Notes: a model not told the origin generated them from the sequence alone. A DNA stretch of 64,000 bases from Pseudomonas sp. Leaf48 (GCF_001421885.1 NZ_LMLH01000031.1:153607-217606); one strand, 5' to 3'. Shown: positions 37,343 to 45,953, counted from the first letter of the stretch. Numbers and translations: made by a program.

Positions 37343-37836
37343 ACGTAGCCCTCGAGCAATTTGGCAACGCCTGCTGGCTGCACATCACCGAAAGTGTCGT
37401 CGTCGATCATCAACGCCGGCGCCTTGTCGCAGTTGCCGAGGCAGCAGACCGGCAGCAGGGTGAAACGACCGTCGGCGGTGGTTTGACCCAGGCCGATGCC
37501 GAGCTTGCTCTGGATTTCGCTGACAACCGACTCGTGGCCGCCGATGTAGCAGACCATGCTGTCGCAGACGCGAATGATGTGACGGCCGACCGGCTGACGG
37601 AAGATCTGGCTATAGAACGTCGCCACGCCTTCTACGTCGCTGGCCGGGATGCCGAGGATTTCGCCGATGGCGTACAGGGCGCCATCCGGCACCCAGCCAC
37701 GTTCCTTCTGGACGATCTTCAGGGCTTCGATGGACGCCGCGCGCGGGTCTTCGTAGTGATGCAACTCGTGCTCGATGGCCGAGCGCTCGGTTTCACTCAA
37801 GGTGAAACGGTCTGTCTGGATAAGCGTGCTGTTCAT
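37339..37836 (-). CDS. nuoE: NADH-quinone oxidoreductase subunit E (2Fe-2S)
   Basis: A 165-residue thioredoxin-like subunit with cluster N1a. The four ligands are visible as the Cys pair in RVCDSMVCY and the Cys set in LPVCCLGNCDKAP. The N-terminal helical bundle precedes them. It is 2 bp from nuoCD and overlaps nuoF. Confidence 0.96.
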   Translation of the reverse strand: MNSTLIQTDRFTLSETERSAIEHELHHYEDPRAASIEALKIVQKERGWVPDGALYAIGEILGIPASDVEGVATFYSQIFRQPVGRHIIRVCDSMVCYIGGHESVVSEIQSKLGIGLGQTTADGRFTLLPVCCLGNCDKAPALMIDDDTFGDVQPAGVAKLLEGYV

Positions 37837-37838
37837 GC

Positions 37839-39623
37839 TTAGCGGTCCACGTCGGCCATAACGAAATCGATACTACCCAGGTACGCGATCAAGTCCGCGA
37901 CCATGCTGCCTTTGATCACCGAAGGGATCTGCTGCAAGTGCGGGAAGCTTGGAGTACGAATCCGGGTGCGGTAGCTCATGGTGCCGCCATCGCTCGTCAG
38001 GTAATAACTGTTGATGCCCTTGGTCGCTTCGATCATCTGGAAGGATTCGTTGGCCGGCATGACCGGGCCCCACGAAACTTGCAGGAAGTGCGTGATCAGG
38101 GTCTCGATGTGTTGCAGGGTGCGCTCTTTCGGCGGCGGCGTGGTCAGCGGGTGATCCGCCTTGTACGGGCCTTGCGGCATGTTGCGCATGCACTGCTCGA
38201 TGATCTTGATGCTCTGGCGCATTTCTTCGACACGTACGATGCAACGATCGTAGGCATCGCCATTGGCGGCCAGCGGCACTTCGAATTCGAAGTTCTCGTA
38301 ACCGGAGTATGGACGCGCTTTACGCAGGTCGAAGTCGCAACCGGTCGAACGCAGGCCGGCACCGGTGACACCCCATTCCAGGGCTTCCTTGGTGTTGTAG
38401 GCGGCGACGCCGATGGTGCGGCCACGCAGGATGCTGTTGTCCAGTGCGGCTTTCTGGTATTCGTCCAGACGCTTTGGCATCCACTCGACGAAGTCTTTCA
38501 CCAGTTTTTCCCAGCCGCGCGGCAGGTCGTGGGCGACGCCACCGATGCGGTACCAGGCCGGGTGCAGGCGGAAACCGGTAATGGCTTCGATCACCGTGTA
38601 CGCCTTCTGGCGGTCGGTGAAGGTGAAGAACACCGGAGTCATGGCGCCGACGTCCTGGATGTAAGTACCCAGGAACAGCAGGTGGCTGGTGATCCGGAAG
38701 AACTCGGCCATCATGATGCGGATGACGTCGACCTTCTCTGGCACCTTGATGCCGGCCAGCTTCTCGACCGAGAGCACGTACGGCAGGTTGTTCATCACGC
38801 CGCCGAGGTAGTCGATACGGTCGGTGTACGGGATGAAGCTGTGCCAGGACTGGCGCTCGGCCATCTTCTCGGCGCCACGGTGGTGGTAGCCGATGTCCGG
38901 AACGCAATCGACGATCTCTTCACCGTCCAGCTGCAGGATGATGCGGAACGCACCGTGCGCCGAAGGGTGGTTAGGGCCGAGGTTGAGGAACATGTAGTCC
39001 TCGTTCGCGCCGGAACGTTTCATGCCCCAGTCTTCAGGCTTGAAGCGCGCGGCTTCTTCCTCGAGTTGTTGTTTGGCCAGGGTCAGGCTGAACGGATCGA
39101 ATTCGGTGGCGCGCGCCGGAAAATCCTTGCGCAGCGGGTGACCTTCCCAGGTGGGCGGCATCATGATGCGCGTCAGGTGAGGGTGGCCTTTGAAGTCGAT
39201 GCCGTACATGTCCCAGACTTCACGCTCGTACCAGTTGGCGTTCGGCCAGATGCTGGTGACGGTCGGCAGGCTGAGGTCGCTCTCGGACAGGGCGACCTTG
39301 ATCATGACGTCGCTGTTACGCTCGATCGACATCAAGTGATAGAACACGGAGAAGTCGGCGCCGCTTGGCAGCCCTTGACGCTTGGTGCGCAGACGCTCGT
39401 CCACGCCGTGCAGGTCATAGAGCATGACGTACGGCTTGGGCAGGTTACGCAGGAAGGTCAGGACTTCGACGAGTTTGGCGCGGGCAACCCAAAGCACCGG
39501 CATGCCGGTGCGGGTAGGCTGGGCGGTGAACGCCTCCGGGCCAAAACGGTTGTTCAGTTCGACGACCACATCCTGGTCGTCTGCCTTGTAAGGCGGGATG
39601 TACAGAGCACTGCCTGTAGTCAT
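37839..39623 (-). CDS. nuoC: NADH-quinone oxidoreductase fused subunit CD
   Basis: A 594-residue fusion of NuoC (about 1-190, containing WYEREVWDMYGIDFKGHPHLTRI) and NuoD (about 210-594, containing NLGPNHPSAHGAFR, the conserved quinone-site HPSAHG). The fusion is normal for Pseudomonas and enterobacteria. The two parts help to build the quinone pocket at the foot of the peripheral arm. It is separated from nuoB by 72 bp. Confidence 0.97.
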   Translation of the reverse strand: MTTGSALYIPPYKADDQDVVVELNNRFGPEAFTAQPTRTGMPVLWVARAKLVEVLTFLRNLPKPYVMLYDLHGVDERLRTKRQGLPSGADFSVFYHLMSIERNSDVMIKVALSESDLSLPTVTSIWPNANWYEREVWDMYGIDFKGHPHLTRIMMPPTWEGHPLRKDFPARATEFDPFSLTLAKQQLEEEAARFKPEDWGMKRSGANEDYMFLNLGPNHPSAHGAFRIILQLDGEEIVDCVPDIGYHHRGAEKMAERQSWHSFIPYTDRIDYLGGVMNNLPYVLSVEKLAGIKVPEKVDVIRIMMAEFFRITSHLLFLGTYIQDVGAMTPVFFTFTDRQKAYTVIEAITGFRLHPAWYRIGGVAHDLPRGWEKLVKDFVEWMPKRLDEYQKAALDNSILRGRTIGVAAYNTKEALEWGVTGAGLRSTGCDFDLRKARPYSGYENFEFEVPLAANGDAYDRCIVRVEEMRQSIKIIEQCMRNMPQGPYKADHPLTTPPPKERTLQHIETLITHFLQVSWGPVMPANESFQMIEATKGINSYYLTSDGGTMSYRTRIRTPSFPHLQQIPSVIKGSMVADLIAYLGSIDFVMADVDR

Positions 39624-39695
39624 GGTTATTTATCGCTTTCGGTCAACGTAAAGAATGAAGCCAGTGTCTCGTTCTATCAAAGAAGCAGATCTGGA

Positions 39696-40370
39696 TCAGA
39701 CTTCGTCGGGGCTGCGCAGGTTGGTGACTGCGATTCGCTGTTCGCGGCGCTTTTCCTTCTCGGAAGGCATCTCGGCGCGGTAGACGCCTTGATCACCAAC
39801 GACCCAGGAAAGCGGACGACGCTCCTGTCCAATTGACTCCTGCAACAGCATCAGGCCTTGCAGGAAAGCTTCAGGACGGGGCGGGCAGCCAGGCACGTAG
39901 ACGTCCACGGGCAGGAACTTGTCCACCCCTTGAACGACAGAGTAGATGTCGTACATGCCACCGGAGTTGGCGCACGAACCCATGGAAATTACCCATTTCG
40001 GTTCGAGCATTTGCTCATAGAGACGCTGAATGATCGGCGCCATCTTGATGAAGCAGGTACCAGCGATAACCATGAAATCCGCCTGGCGCGGCGATGCCCG
40101 GATAACCTCGGCGCCAAAGCGCGCGATGTCGTGGGGCGCCGTGAAGGCGGTGGTCATTTCCACGTAGCAGCACGAAAGACCGAAGTTATACGGCCACAGG
40201 GAGTTCTTGCGCCCCCAGTTGATCGTGCCGTTAAGCACGTCTTCGAGCTTGCCCATGAAGATGTTTTTGTGGACTTGATCTTCTAACGGATCGGAAACGG
40301 TTTCCCGTTCGCCAATCGGATACTGCTCGTTAGGAGCATCGGGGTCGATCCTGGTGAGATTGTATTGCAT
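39696..40370 (-). CDS. nuoB: NADH-quinone oxidoreductase subunit B (cluster N2)
   Basis: A 224-residue subunit that carries the terminal cluster N2, which passes electrons to quinone. LSCCYVEM has the tandem Cys pair, with further Cys in AGTCFIKM, GSCANSGGMYD and VPGCPPRPE. The frame is open to a TTG at 40376, but the ATG at 40370 (MQYNLTRIDPDAP) with GAGG upstream matches the known Pseudomonas start. It lies 10 bp after nuoA. Confidence 0.97.
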   Translation of the reverse strand: MQYNLTRIDPDAPNEQYPIGERETVSDPLEDQVHKNIFMGKLEDVLNGTINWGRKNSLWPYNFGLSCCYVEMTTAFTAPHDIARFGAEVIRASPRQADFMVIAGTCFIKMAPIIQRLYEQMLEPKWVISMGSCANSGGMYDIYSVVQGVDKFLPVDVYVPGCPPRPEAFLQGLMLLQESIGQERRPLSWVVGDQGVYRAEMPSEKEKRREQRIAVTNLRSPDEV

Positions 40371-40380
40371 TGCCAAAGCC

Positions 40381-40794
40381 TCATTGTTTCAGCTTCGCTT
40401 GCCGCTTGCGCCGAGCTTCCGGAGCCCAGTCAAGGGCGCCCACTCGGAATAGGTAGACAAGGCCTGCCAACAGAATTGCTATGAAAACGAGAGCTTCGAC
40501 GAATCCGGTCCAGCCGCTTTCGCGGACGGACACAGACCATGCAAAGAGAAAGAGGGCTTCGATATCGAAGATCACGAAGAGCATCGCGACCAGATAGAAT
40601 TTTGCCGAGAGCCGCAAGCGGGCGCCACCTGTAGGTAGCATGCCGGACTCGAACGGTTCGTTTTTGCTGCGGCCCCAGGCTTTTGACCCGAGGAGGCTTG
40701 AGACGCCCAGCATGAAGGCACAGAGGCCGACGACGCCTAGAAGGAAAATGGCAAAGCCCCAGTTGTGGGCCATGAGTCCTGTCGCTTCGGGCAT
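40381..40794 (-). CDS. nuoA: NADH-quinone oxidoreductase subunit A
   Basis: A 137-residue membrane subunit with three helices and the conserved loop NEPFESGMLPTGGARLRLSAKFY. It is the first gene of the operon. The frame extends upstream by 65 codons, but the ATG at 40794 has AAGGA upstream and gives the known length. The promoter region upstream holds an inverted repeat over a TATAAT. Confidence 0.95.
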   Translation of the reverse strand: MPEATGLMAHNWGFAIFLLGVVGLCAFMLGVSSLLGSKAWGRSKNEPFESGMLPTGGARLRLSAKFYLVAMLFVIFDIEALFLFAWSVSVRESGWTGFVEALVFIAILLAGLVYLFRVGALDWAPEARRKRQAKLKQ

Positions 40795-40911
40795 GCTGGT
40801 AATCCTTAACAGAGAGCAAAGGTCTCTGAGCTTGAAAAAGTAACAAAGCAGTGACGATATGTCGCAGCAATCAATCCCGCTGATTTTATGGCTAAACACC
40901 CGGCAAGTAAA

Positions 40912-40940
40912 ATTCCTATAGCGAAATTTATTATAGGAAT
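40912..40940. promoter_or_regulatory. inverted repeat overlapping a TATAAT upstream of nuoA
   Basis: Nine-bp perfect arms ATTCCTATA/TATAGGAAT (40912-40920 and 40932-40940). On the minus strand TATAAT falls at 40935-40930, inside the right arm, 136 bp before the nuoA ATG. No good -35 is seen. Candidate operator/promoter of the nuo operon. Confidence 0.35.
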
Positions 40941-41044
40941 AAGGACATTCTGAGCCTTTGGAGCCCTGTAGCCCTTGCGATGCGGGCATTAGCCGGCATT
41001 TGGGGAATTATGTTTTGTTTGGAATGTAACGAACATGGTTTTTG

Positions 41045-41063
41045 CTAAATGATAATCAGTATT
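41045..41063. promoter_or_regulatory. Fur-box-like sequence
   Basis: Contains ATGATAATCA (41049-41058), the centre of the classical 19-bp Fur box, with about 14 of 19 positions matching. It is about 250 bp upstream of nuoA; no nearer target gene is present. The 40795-41365 gap holds this, the nuoA inverted repeat, a REPIN-like element and the aceA terminator. Confidence 0.3.
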
Positions 41064-41133
41064 GTTTGTGCTGGTTTTTAAAGTGTTTAACTGGTTTATG
41101 GTGGGGAAGTTGTCTTACATGCGCATAACTGTA

Positions 41134-41221
41134 GGAGCTGTCGAGTGAAACGAGGCTGCGATCTTTTGATTTTTTACAAGCAAGATCAAAAGATCGCAGC
41201 CTCGTTTCACGAGACAGCTCC
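41134..41221. repeat. REPIN-like element, GAAACGAGGCTGCGATC family
   Basis: Arms 41134-41170 and 41185-41221 (37 nt each) are reverse complements except at two positions, with a 14-nt loop. The sequence family differs from the other palindromes in the window. Confidence 0.85.
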
Positions 41222-41270
41222 TGCGGTGAGGTATGGATGCAGGGTTTGTGGTGTTTGAGGAGTCGCAGGC

Positions 41271-41300
41271 AAAAAAAACGCCCCGAACCAGTCGGGGCGT
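41271..41300 (-). terminator. terminator of aceA
   Basis: Stem ACGCCCCGA/TCGGGGCGT (41278-41286 and 41292-41300), followed on the minus strand by eight T. It lies 65 bp past the aceA stop. Confidence 0.9.
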
Positions 41301-41365
41301 CAGATGTGCAGCGCTGCGGTTAGCTTTTCAGTCGGTCCGCAGCGGCCGTGTACTCAAGAAGCAGA

Positions 41366-42691
41366 TCAGTGGAACTGTTCTTCTTCAGTCGAACCGGTCA
41401 GCGCGGTGACCGAAGACGAGCCGCCCTGGATCACGGTGGTCATGTCGTCGAAGTAGCCGGTGCCCACTTCCTGCTGGTGAGCCACGAAGGTGTAGCCCTT
41501 CGAAGCGTCAGCGAATTCCTGCTCTTGCAGCTTCACGTAGGCAGTCATGTCGTTGCGGGCGTAGTCGTGCGCCAGGTTGAACATGCTGTGCCACATGTTG
41601 TGAATGCCGGCCAGGGTGATGAACTGGTGCTTGTAGCCCATGGCGGACAGTTCGCGCTGGAACTTGGCGATGGTCGCGTCGTCCAGGTTTTTCTTCCAGT
41701 TGAAAGAAGGCGAGCAGTTGTAGGACAGCAGTTGGTCCGGGTATTCCTTTTTGATCGCTTCAGCGAAGCGACGAGCCTCGTCCAGGTCTGGCTTGGCGGT
41801 TTCGCACCAGATCAGGTCGGCGTACGGAGCGTAAGCCAGGCCGCGAGCGATCGCCTGGTCCAGGCCAGCGCGCACTTTGTAGAAGCCTTCCTGGGTACGT
41901 TCGCCAGTCACGAATGGCTGGTCGTACGGGTCGCAGTCGGAAGTCAGCAGGTCGGCGGCGTTAGCGTCGGTACGAGCCAGGATGATGGTCGGAGTACCGG
42001 CAACGTCAGCCGCCAGACGGGCAGCGGTCAGCTTCTGTACGGCTTCCTGGGTAGGAACCAGTACCTTGCCGCCCATGTGGCCGCATTTCTTCACGGAAGC
42101 CAGTTGGTCTTCGAAGTGAACGCCGGCGGCGCCTGCTTCGATCATGCTCTTCATCAGCTCGTAGGCGTTCAGTACGCCGCCGAAACCGGCTTCGGCGTCA
42201 GCCACGATAGGTGCGAAGTAGTCGATGTAGCCGTCGTCGCCCGGGTTCTTGCCGGCTTTCCACTGGATCTGGTCGGCGCGACGGAACGAGTTGTTGATGC
42301 GCTTGACCACGGTTGGAACCGAGTCCACCGGGTACAGCGACTGGTCCGGGTACATCGATTCTGCGGAGTTGTTGTCCGCAGCAACCTGCCAGCCCGACAG
42401 GTAGATCGCCTGGATACCGGCTTTAACTTGTTGTACAGCCTGGCCGCCGGTCAGGGCGCCCATGCAGTTGACGAAATCTTTCTCAGGACGGAAGGCTGGC
42501 TTGGCACCCTGGGTCACCAGGTTCCACAGCTTCTCGGCGCCCATTTTTGCAAAGGTGTGCTCAGGTTGAACCGAGCCACGCAGACGGACGACGTCAGCAG
42601 CGGAGTAAGTGCGTGTCACGCCTTTCCAGCGCGGGTTTTCAGCCCAGTCTTTTTCGAGGGCTGCAATTTGCTGTTCGCGTGTCAGTGCCAT
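41366..42691 (-). CDS. aceA: isocitrate lyase
   Basis: Splits isocitrate into glyoxylate and succinate, the first step of the glyoxylate shunt, needed for growth on acetate and fatty acids. The 441-residue protein carries the catalytic-loop signature KKCGHMGGK with Cys203, and the SPSFNW phosphate-binding segment. The ATG at 42691 (MALTREQQIAALEKDW) is chosen; the longer frame is in the leader. It competes for isocitrate with Icd and Idh encoded 8-11 kb away. It is monocistronic, behind a long leader. Confidence 0.97.
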   Translation of the reverse strand: MALTREQQIAALEKDWAENPRWKGVTRTYSAADVVRLRGSVQPEHTFAKMGAEKLWNLVTQGAKPAFRPEKDFVNCMGALTGGQAVQQVKAGIQAIYLSGWQVAADNNSAESMYPDQSLYPVDSVPTVVKRINNSFRRADQIQWKAGKNPGDDGYIDYFAPIVADAEAGFGGVLNAYELMKSMIEAGAAGVHFEDQLASVKKCGHMGGKVLVPTQEAVQKLTAARLAADVAGTPTIILARTDANAADLLTSDCDPYDQPFVTGERTQEGFYKVRAGLDQAIARGLAYAPYADLIWCETAKPDLDEARRFAEAIKKEYPDQLLSYNCSPSFNWKKNLDDATIAKFQRELSAMGYKHQFITLAGIHNMWHSMFNLAHDYARNDMTAYVKLQEQEFADASKGYTFVAHQQEVGTGYFDDMTTVIQGGSSSVTALTGSTEEEQFH

Positions 42692-43055
42692 GGAGATAAA
42701 CCTCGTCGCGTCTTTATGAAAAGTTGTTCTGCGGTGGAAAATTCCTGCGCTCGCTGACCAGAAGCTCAATGGTTCGGTCGGATTCGGCGGGGCTGACGAC
42801 GGGGTGGACGATGACTCGGGGGGGGAAGAGAGCAGGTAGAGGCGAACTGCGGGCGCATTCGGGCATCGTGGGCCTTGGTACGAACATCAGTGTGCTGCCG
42901 GGTTACCTATTAGCTTCCGTCCCTCGGGACAACTTCGTTCCAGTCGGCAACCTCGTCAAACACACCTTGTGGGCGGTACAGACACGAAGCGGATCGCGGG
43001 GTAGCTGCGAGACATCGCTTCGAAGGCCCTTGCCAGGGCCCCTGGTTAGCGGGAG
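42692..43055 (-). other. long 5' leader of aceA
   Basis: From the predicted transcription start near 43056 to the aceA ATG is about 365 nt with no convincing gene. It contains GC-rich self-complementary parts (for example GGCCCT...AGGGCC near 43024-43040). Short open frames here have no ribosome-binding site. It could be a structured untranslated region. Confidence 0.4.
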
Positions 43056-43062
43056 CGAGGCC

Positions 43063-43091
43063 ATCATGCCTTTGCTTTTTTGGCGCGTCAA
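43063..43091 (-). promoter_or_regulatory. sigma-70 promoter of aceA
   Basis: On the minus strand, -35 TTGACG (43091-43086), a 17-bp spacer and -10 CATGAT (43068-43063). It is the best promoter match upstream of aceA. Confidence 0.6.
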
Positions 43092-43097
43092 ACGTTT

Positions 43098-43123
43098 TGT
43101 AGTGCTTTTTTTCAGGCACTACA
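43098..43123. promoter_or_regulatory. TGTAGTGC dyad upstream of the aceA promoter
   Basis: TGTAGTGC (43098-43105) and GCACTACA (43116-43123) form a perfect 8-bp dyad with a 10-nt centre, 7 bp upstream of the -35. TGTAGT/ACTACA resembles what I recall of the site of RccR, an RpiR-family regulator of aceA in Pseudomonas. The alternative is a terminator-like hairpin of the upstream secretin-like gene, since a T run follows on the plus strand and GAAAAAAA lies in the loop. Confidence 0.45.
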
Positions 43124-43163
43124 TTTTTCTGTGAATGCGACTCGCCAGTCAGTTTTTGGGACG

Positions 43164-43925
43164 TTAGTCCAAAGTGTCGACTTTCACCCGCACAGTCATG
43201 TCATTGCGGCTCTGAGTCGCGTAGTTGCGGGTCATGCCCTGTTTGTCGGCCTGCGTCTGGCCATTCATGCCGGCCAGCAGGATCCATTCACCCAGGCGCC
43301 CGGTGACTGTCGTGTCGGTACTTTGCACGTTCACTACATCGGGACGTTCCTGGCTCATGCGGTCACGATTGGTACTGATCGACAGGTGAACGATGTCACC
43401 GGTGACGCTGGCGGTGACGTAGAAGCCCTGGGTGACGTTGCGGTATTCGGTCTGGCTGCGCAGGTCGCCGTAGGAGTCGGTCTGGCTGCTGGTCAGCGGA
43501 ATGCTTTGGCCGACCTGGATCAGCGCCGGCGCGCCTTCACTGGCCTGGATTTGCTGGATGCCACCGTCGCGGCTGTCGGTGCCATAGCTGATGATCCGGG
43601 TCTTGCCCGGTTTGGCGCCGTTCACCGAATAACCCTGACCACCCTGAACGTTGTTTTCGTTGGTGTCGACAGTGATCAGCAGGCGTTTTGGGGCGGTGTC
43701 GAGTTGGCTGAGAAGGGCTTTAAGTTCGTCGATCTTGCGCTGATCGGCGTTGACAATGAGCTGATTGCCGTAGGCGCTGACCTGGCCGTCCTTGCCGATA
43801 TAGTCTTGGGCGACCGGCAGCATGTCGGCGCTGGTGTGATATTTCAGCGGCACGATTTCCGTGGCTGCCATGACCGAAAAGCTGCTGGCTACCAACAGTG
43901 TGGTGAGCAGGGTGCGTAGGGACAT
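43164..43925 (-). CDS. secreted secretin-like protein
   Basis: A 253-residue protein with a signal peptide (about 1-20, ending VMA). The mature N-terminus, EIVPLKYHTSADMLPVAQDYIG...NADQRKIDELKALLSQLDTAPKRLLITV, is an N-domain (NolW-like) as in type II/III secretins. The remaining about 170 residues resemble the start of a secretin barrel domain, but the protein is far shorter than a full secretin (500-700). No secretion-system genes are nearby. Function unknown; it may be a stand-alone periplasmic or outer-membrane protein. The ATG at 43925 has GGAG upstream. Confidence 0.7.
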   Translation of the reverse strand: MSLRTLLTTLLVASSFSVMAATEIVPLKYHTSADMLPVAQDYIGKDGQVSAYGNQLIVNADQRKIDELKALLSQLDTAPKRLLITVDTNENNVQGGQGYSVNGAKPGKTRIISYGTDSRDGGIQQIQASEGAPALIQVGQSIPLTSSQTDSYGDLRSQTEYRNVTQGFYVTASVTGDIVHLSISTNRDRMSQERPDVVNVQSTDTTVTGRLGEWILLAGMNGQTQADKQGMTRNYATQSRNDMTVRVKVDTLD

Positions 43926-44061
43926 ATCCGTTATCTCCGCAATCAAAGGCTTGATGTTGCCAGTTTGTCGGCCTGGCGGGGCGGTAGTTGAATCCTAGAC
44001 GGCAAAACGCCCCGGCATCTGAAGATGACGAGGCGTTTTGATGGTGTTCACATATTGCTTT

Positions 44062-44156
44062 TGTGGCGAGGGGGCTTGCCCCCGTTGGGCTGCGCAGCGG
44101 CCCTGAAAATACTGGGGCCGCTGCGCGACCCAGCGGGGGCAAGCCCCCTCGCCACA
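44062..44156. repeat. REPIN-like element, GGGGGCTTGCCCCC family
   Basis: Arms starting TGTGGCGAGGGGG and ending in its complement at 44156 form a nearly perfect long palindrome with a second internal GC-rich stem. It directly joins the 18-bp minisatellite. Confidence 0.8.
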
Positions 44157-44277
44157 GAAGCCCTCTAGGCACACAAGCCCTCCATGACAAAAAGGCCCTC
44201 TATGACACAGAAGCCCTCTATGGCACACAAGCCTTCTGAGGCACACAAGCCCTCCATGACAAAGAGGCCCGCCATGA
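44153..44277. repeat. 18-bp minisatellite, seven units
   Basis: Units start at 44153 (17 bp), 44170, 44188, 44206, 44224, 44242 and 44260, each like CACACAAGCCCTCCATGA with a few changes; units 2 and 6 are identical. It begins inside the right end of the REPIN-like element and ends 25 bp before the GNAT stop. Eighteen is a multiple of three, so a minus-strand frame stays open, but I do not regard it as a gene. With the REPIN-like element it fills the 43926-44301 gap. Confidence 0.85.
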
Positions 44278-44301
44278 CGCAGGGCCTCTTCATCACAGGG
44301 T

Positions 44302-44727
44302 TCAGGCCGAATGGCGAACCATGTCCACATGAGGAATCCCGGCTTCCAGGAACTCCTCGCTGACCATGCGAAAGCCCAGGCGCTCATAGAACGCCGTGGC
44401 CTGCACCTGGGCGCTGAGCATCTGCTGCTTGAGCCCGCGCTTCTCGGCTTCACCGATCACTGCATGCATCAGTGCATCGCCGACTTTCAGGCCGCGCCAG
44501 TCCTTGAGTACCGATACCCGGCCAACGTGCCCGTCGGGCAGCAAGCGGGCGGTACCGATCGGAAAGTCGCCTTCGAACGCCAGGAAATGCACGGCGGTCG
44601 CGTCATCGGCGTCCCATTCCAGCTCGGGTGGCACGCATTGCTCGGCGACGAACACCGTCTCACGAATGCGCCGGATCTCGGCGTTGTCCTTTTGCCAGTC
44701 TGCGACACTTACGTGAATCTTATTCAT
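44302..44727 (-). CDS. GNAT-family N-acetyltransferase (ElaA-like)
   Basis: A 141-residue acetyl-CoA-dependent transferase. The N-terminus (IRRIRETVFVAEQCVPPELEWD) and the core ARLLPDGHVGRVSVLKDWRGLKVGDALM, which contains the acetyl-CoA loop, match the ElaA-like branch; the C-terminus YERLGFRMVSEEFLEAGIPHVDM is typical. Substrate unknown. Its start overlaps the roxA stop by 8 bases, so it is the second gene of a roxA operon. Confidence 0.85.
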   Translation of the reverse strand: MNKIHVSVADWQKDNAEIRRIRETVFVAEQCVPPELEWDADDATAVHFLAFEGDFPIGTARLLPDGHVGRVSVLKDWRGLKVGDALMHAVIGEAEKRGLKQQMLSAQVQATAFYERLGFRMVSEEFLEAGIPHVDMVRHSA

Positions 44728-45889
44728 CGGCGAACCCCAGGCTTCCTTGCTTGACCAGTTCGCACAGCAGGCTGCGGCCGTCTTCGTCGCTCAGCCAGGC
44801 GCCGAGGTTGTCGATGTGCAGCGCGTCGGCGGCGCAGATCATCTTCAACAGTTCGCGCAACTTGCCCGGCAGGTAGCGGCTCTGGCCGCTGGCGAACAGC
44901 AGCAGGTCGTCGTCGACTTCCGACCAGGCCAGGCGTGCGCTCGGGTTGCGGATCAGTACGGCGCCTTCTTCCAGTGCGCTGAGTACGTCGTCTTCTTCCA
45001 GATCTTCCGGCCCGACCACCAGTTCCGGGTAGCGCGGTTCGGTCATGAACTGGCCGAACCAGGTCAGCAGCAGGCGCTCGTCGCTCATGTGTTCGGCCAG
45101 CAGGCCTTTCAAGCGGTCGAGGGCGTCATGCTGGATCTGGTGCGGATCCGCCACCGGCAGGGCGTCGGCGTCGGTGTAGCGCTCTTCATCCGGCAGGAAC
45201 TGGCTAAGGAAATCGGTGAAGTGGGTCAGTACTTCAGCGGCGCTCGGTGCGCGGAAACCAACCGAATAGGTCAGGCAGTCATCGACTGCAACGCCGCAGT
45301 GGGCCAGGCGCGGCGGCAGGTACAGCATGTCGCCCGGTTCCAGGACCCACTCATCGGTGGCTTCGAAGTCGGCGAGGATGCGCAGGTCGGCATGCTGCAG
45401 CAGGGCGCTATCGGAATCGCACATCTGGCCGATCTTCCAGTTGCGCTTGCCATGGCCTTGCAGCAGGAACACGTCGTAGTTGTCGAAGTGCGGACCCACG
45501 CTGCCACCCGGGGCGGCGAAGCTGATCATCACGTCGTCGATGCGCCAGCTCGGCAGGAAGCGGAAATGTTCGAGCAGTTCGCTGACTTCCGGTACGAACT
45601 GGTCCACGGCTTGAACCAGCAGGGTCCACTCTCGCTCCGGCAATTTGCTGAATTCGTCTTCGGCAAACGGACCGCGGCGCAATTCCCACGGGCGTTCGCC
45701 GTTTTCGATGATCAGACGCGATTCGACTTCTTCTTCCAGTGCCAGGCCGGCCAGTTCGTCGGCGTCGATCGGGCTTTCGAAATCAGGAATTGCCTGACGG
45801 ATCAGCAGTGGTTTTTTCTGCCAGTAGTCGCGCAGGAATTCCCGTGCCGTGATACCGCCGAGAAGTTGCAGAGGAGTGTCAGGATTCAT
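44720..45889 (-). CDS. roxA: ribosomal protein uL16 arginine 3-hydroxylase (YcfD/RoxA)
   Basis: A 389-residue Fe(II)/2-oxoglutarate oxygenase of the JmjC cupin type that hydroxylates an arginine of ribosomal protein L16. The iron triad is H134 and D136 in GPHFDNYD and H197 in PPRLAHCGV; a C-terminal winged-helix-like dimer domain follows. The ATG at 45889 gives MNPDTPLQLLGG; the longer frame runs into a region without a ribosome-binding site. Confidence 0.88.
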   Translation of the reverse strand: MNPDTPLQLLGGITAREFLRDYWQKKPLLIRQAIPDFESPIDADELAGLALEEEVESRLIIENGERPWELRRGPFAEDEFSKLPEREWTLLVQAVDQFVPEVSELLEHFRFLPSWRIDDVMISFAAPGGSVGPHFDNYDVFLLQGHGKRNWKIGQMCDSDSALLQHADLRILADFEATDEWVLEPGDMLYLPPRLAHCGVAVDDCLTYSVGFRAPSAAEVLTHFTDFLSQFLPDEERYTDADALPVADPHQIQHDALDRLKGLLAEHMSDERLLLTWFGQFMTEPRYPELVVGPEDLEEDDVLSALEEGAVLIRNPSARLAWSEVDDDLLLFASGQSRYLPGKLRELLKMICAADALHIDNLGAWLSDEDGRSLLCELVKQGSLGFADE

Positions 45890-45927
45890 GTGTAACCTAT
45901 TGAAAAAATGCACTTTTCATACGGGAA

Positions 45928-45953
45928 TAAAAACGCCCGGCGCTGCCGGGCGT
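45928..45953 (-). terminator. terminator-like hairpin between roxA and purB
   Basis: Stem ACGCCCGGC/GCCGGGCGT (45933-45941 and 45945-45953) with GCT loop, followed on the minus strand by TTTTTAT. It lies 23 bp past the purB stop and ends that transcript. The same stem type follows infA at 57372. Confidence 0.88.

Noticed and set aside
42770..43134. Short frames in the aceA leader as small genes
   Set aside because: No ribosome-binding site and no coding-type composition; they lie in the predicted untranslated leader.
43995..44453. Cys/His-rich repeat frame on the minus strand across the minisatellite
   Set aside because: Frame is open only because the 18-bp period is a multiple of three; it overlaps the REPIN-like element and the GNAT gene.
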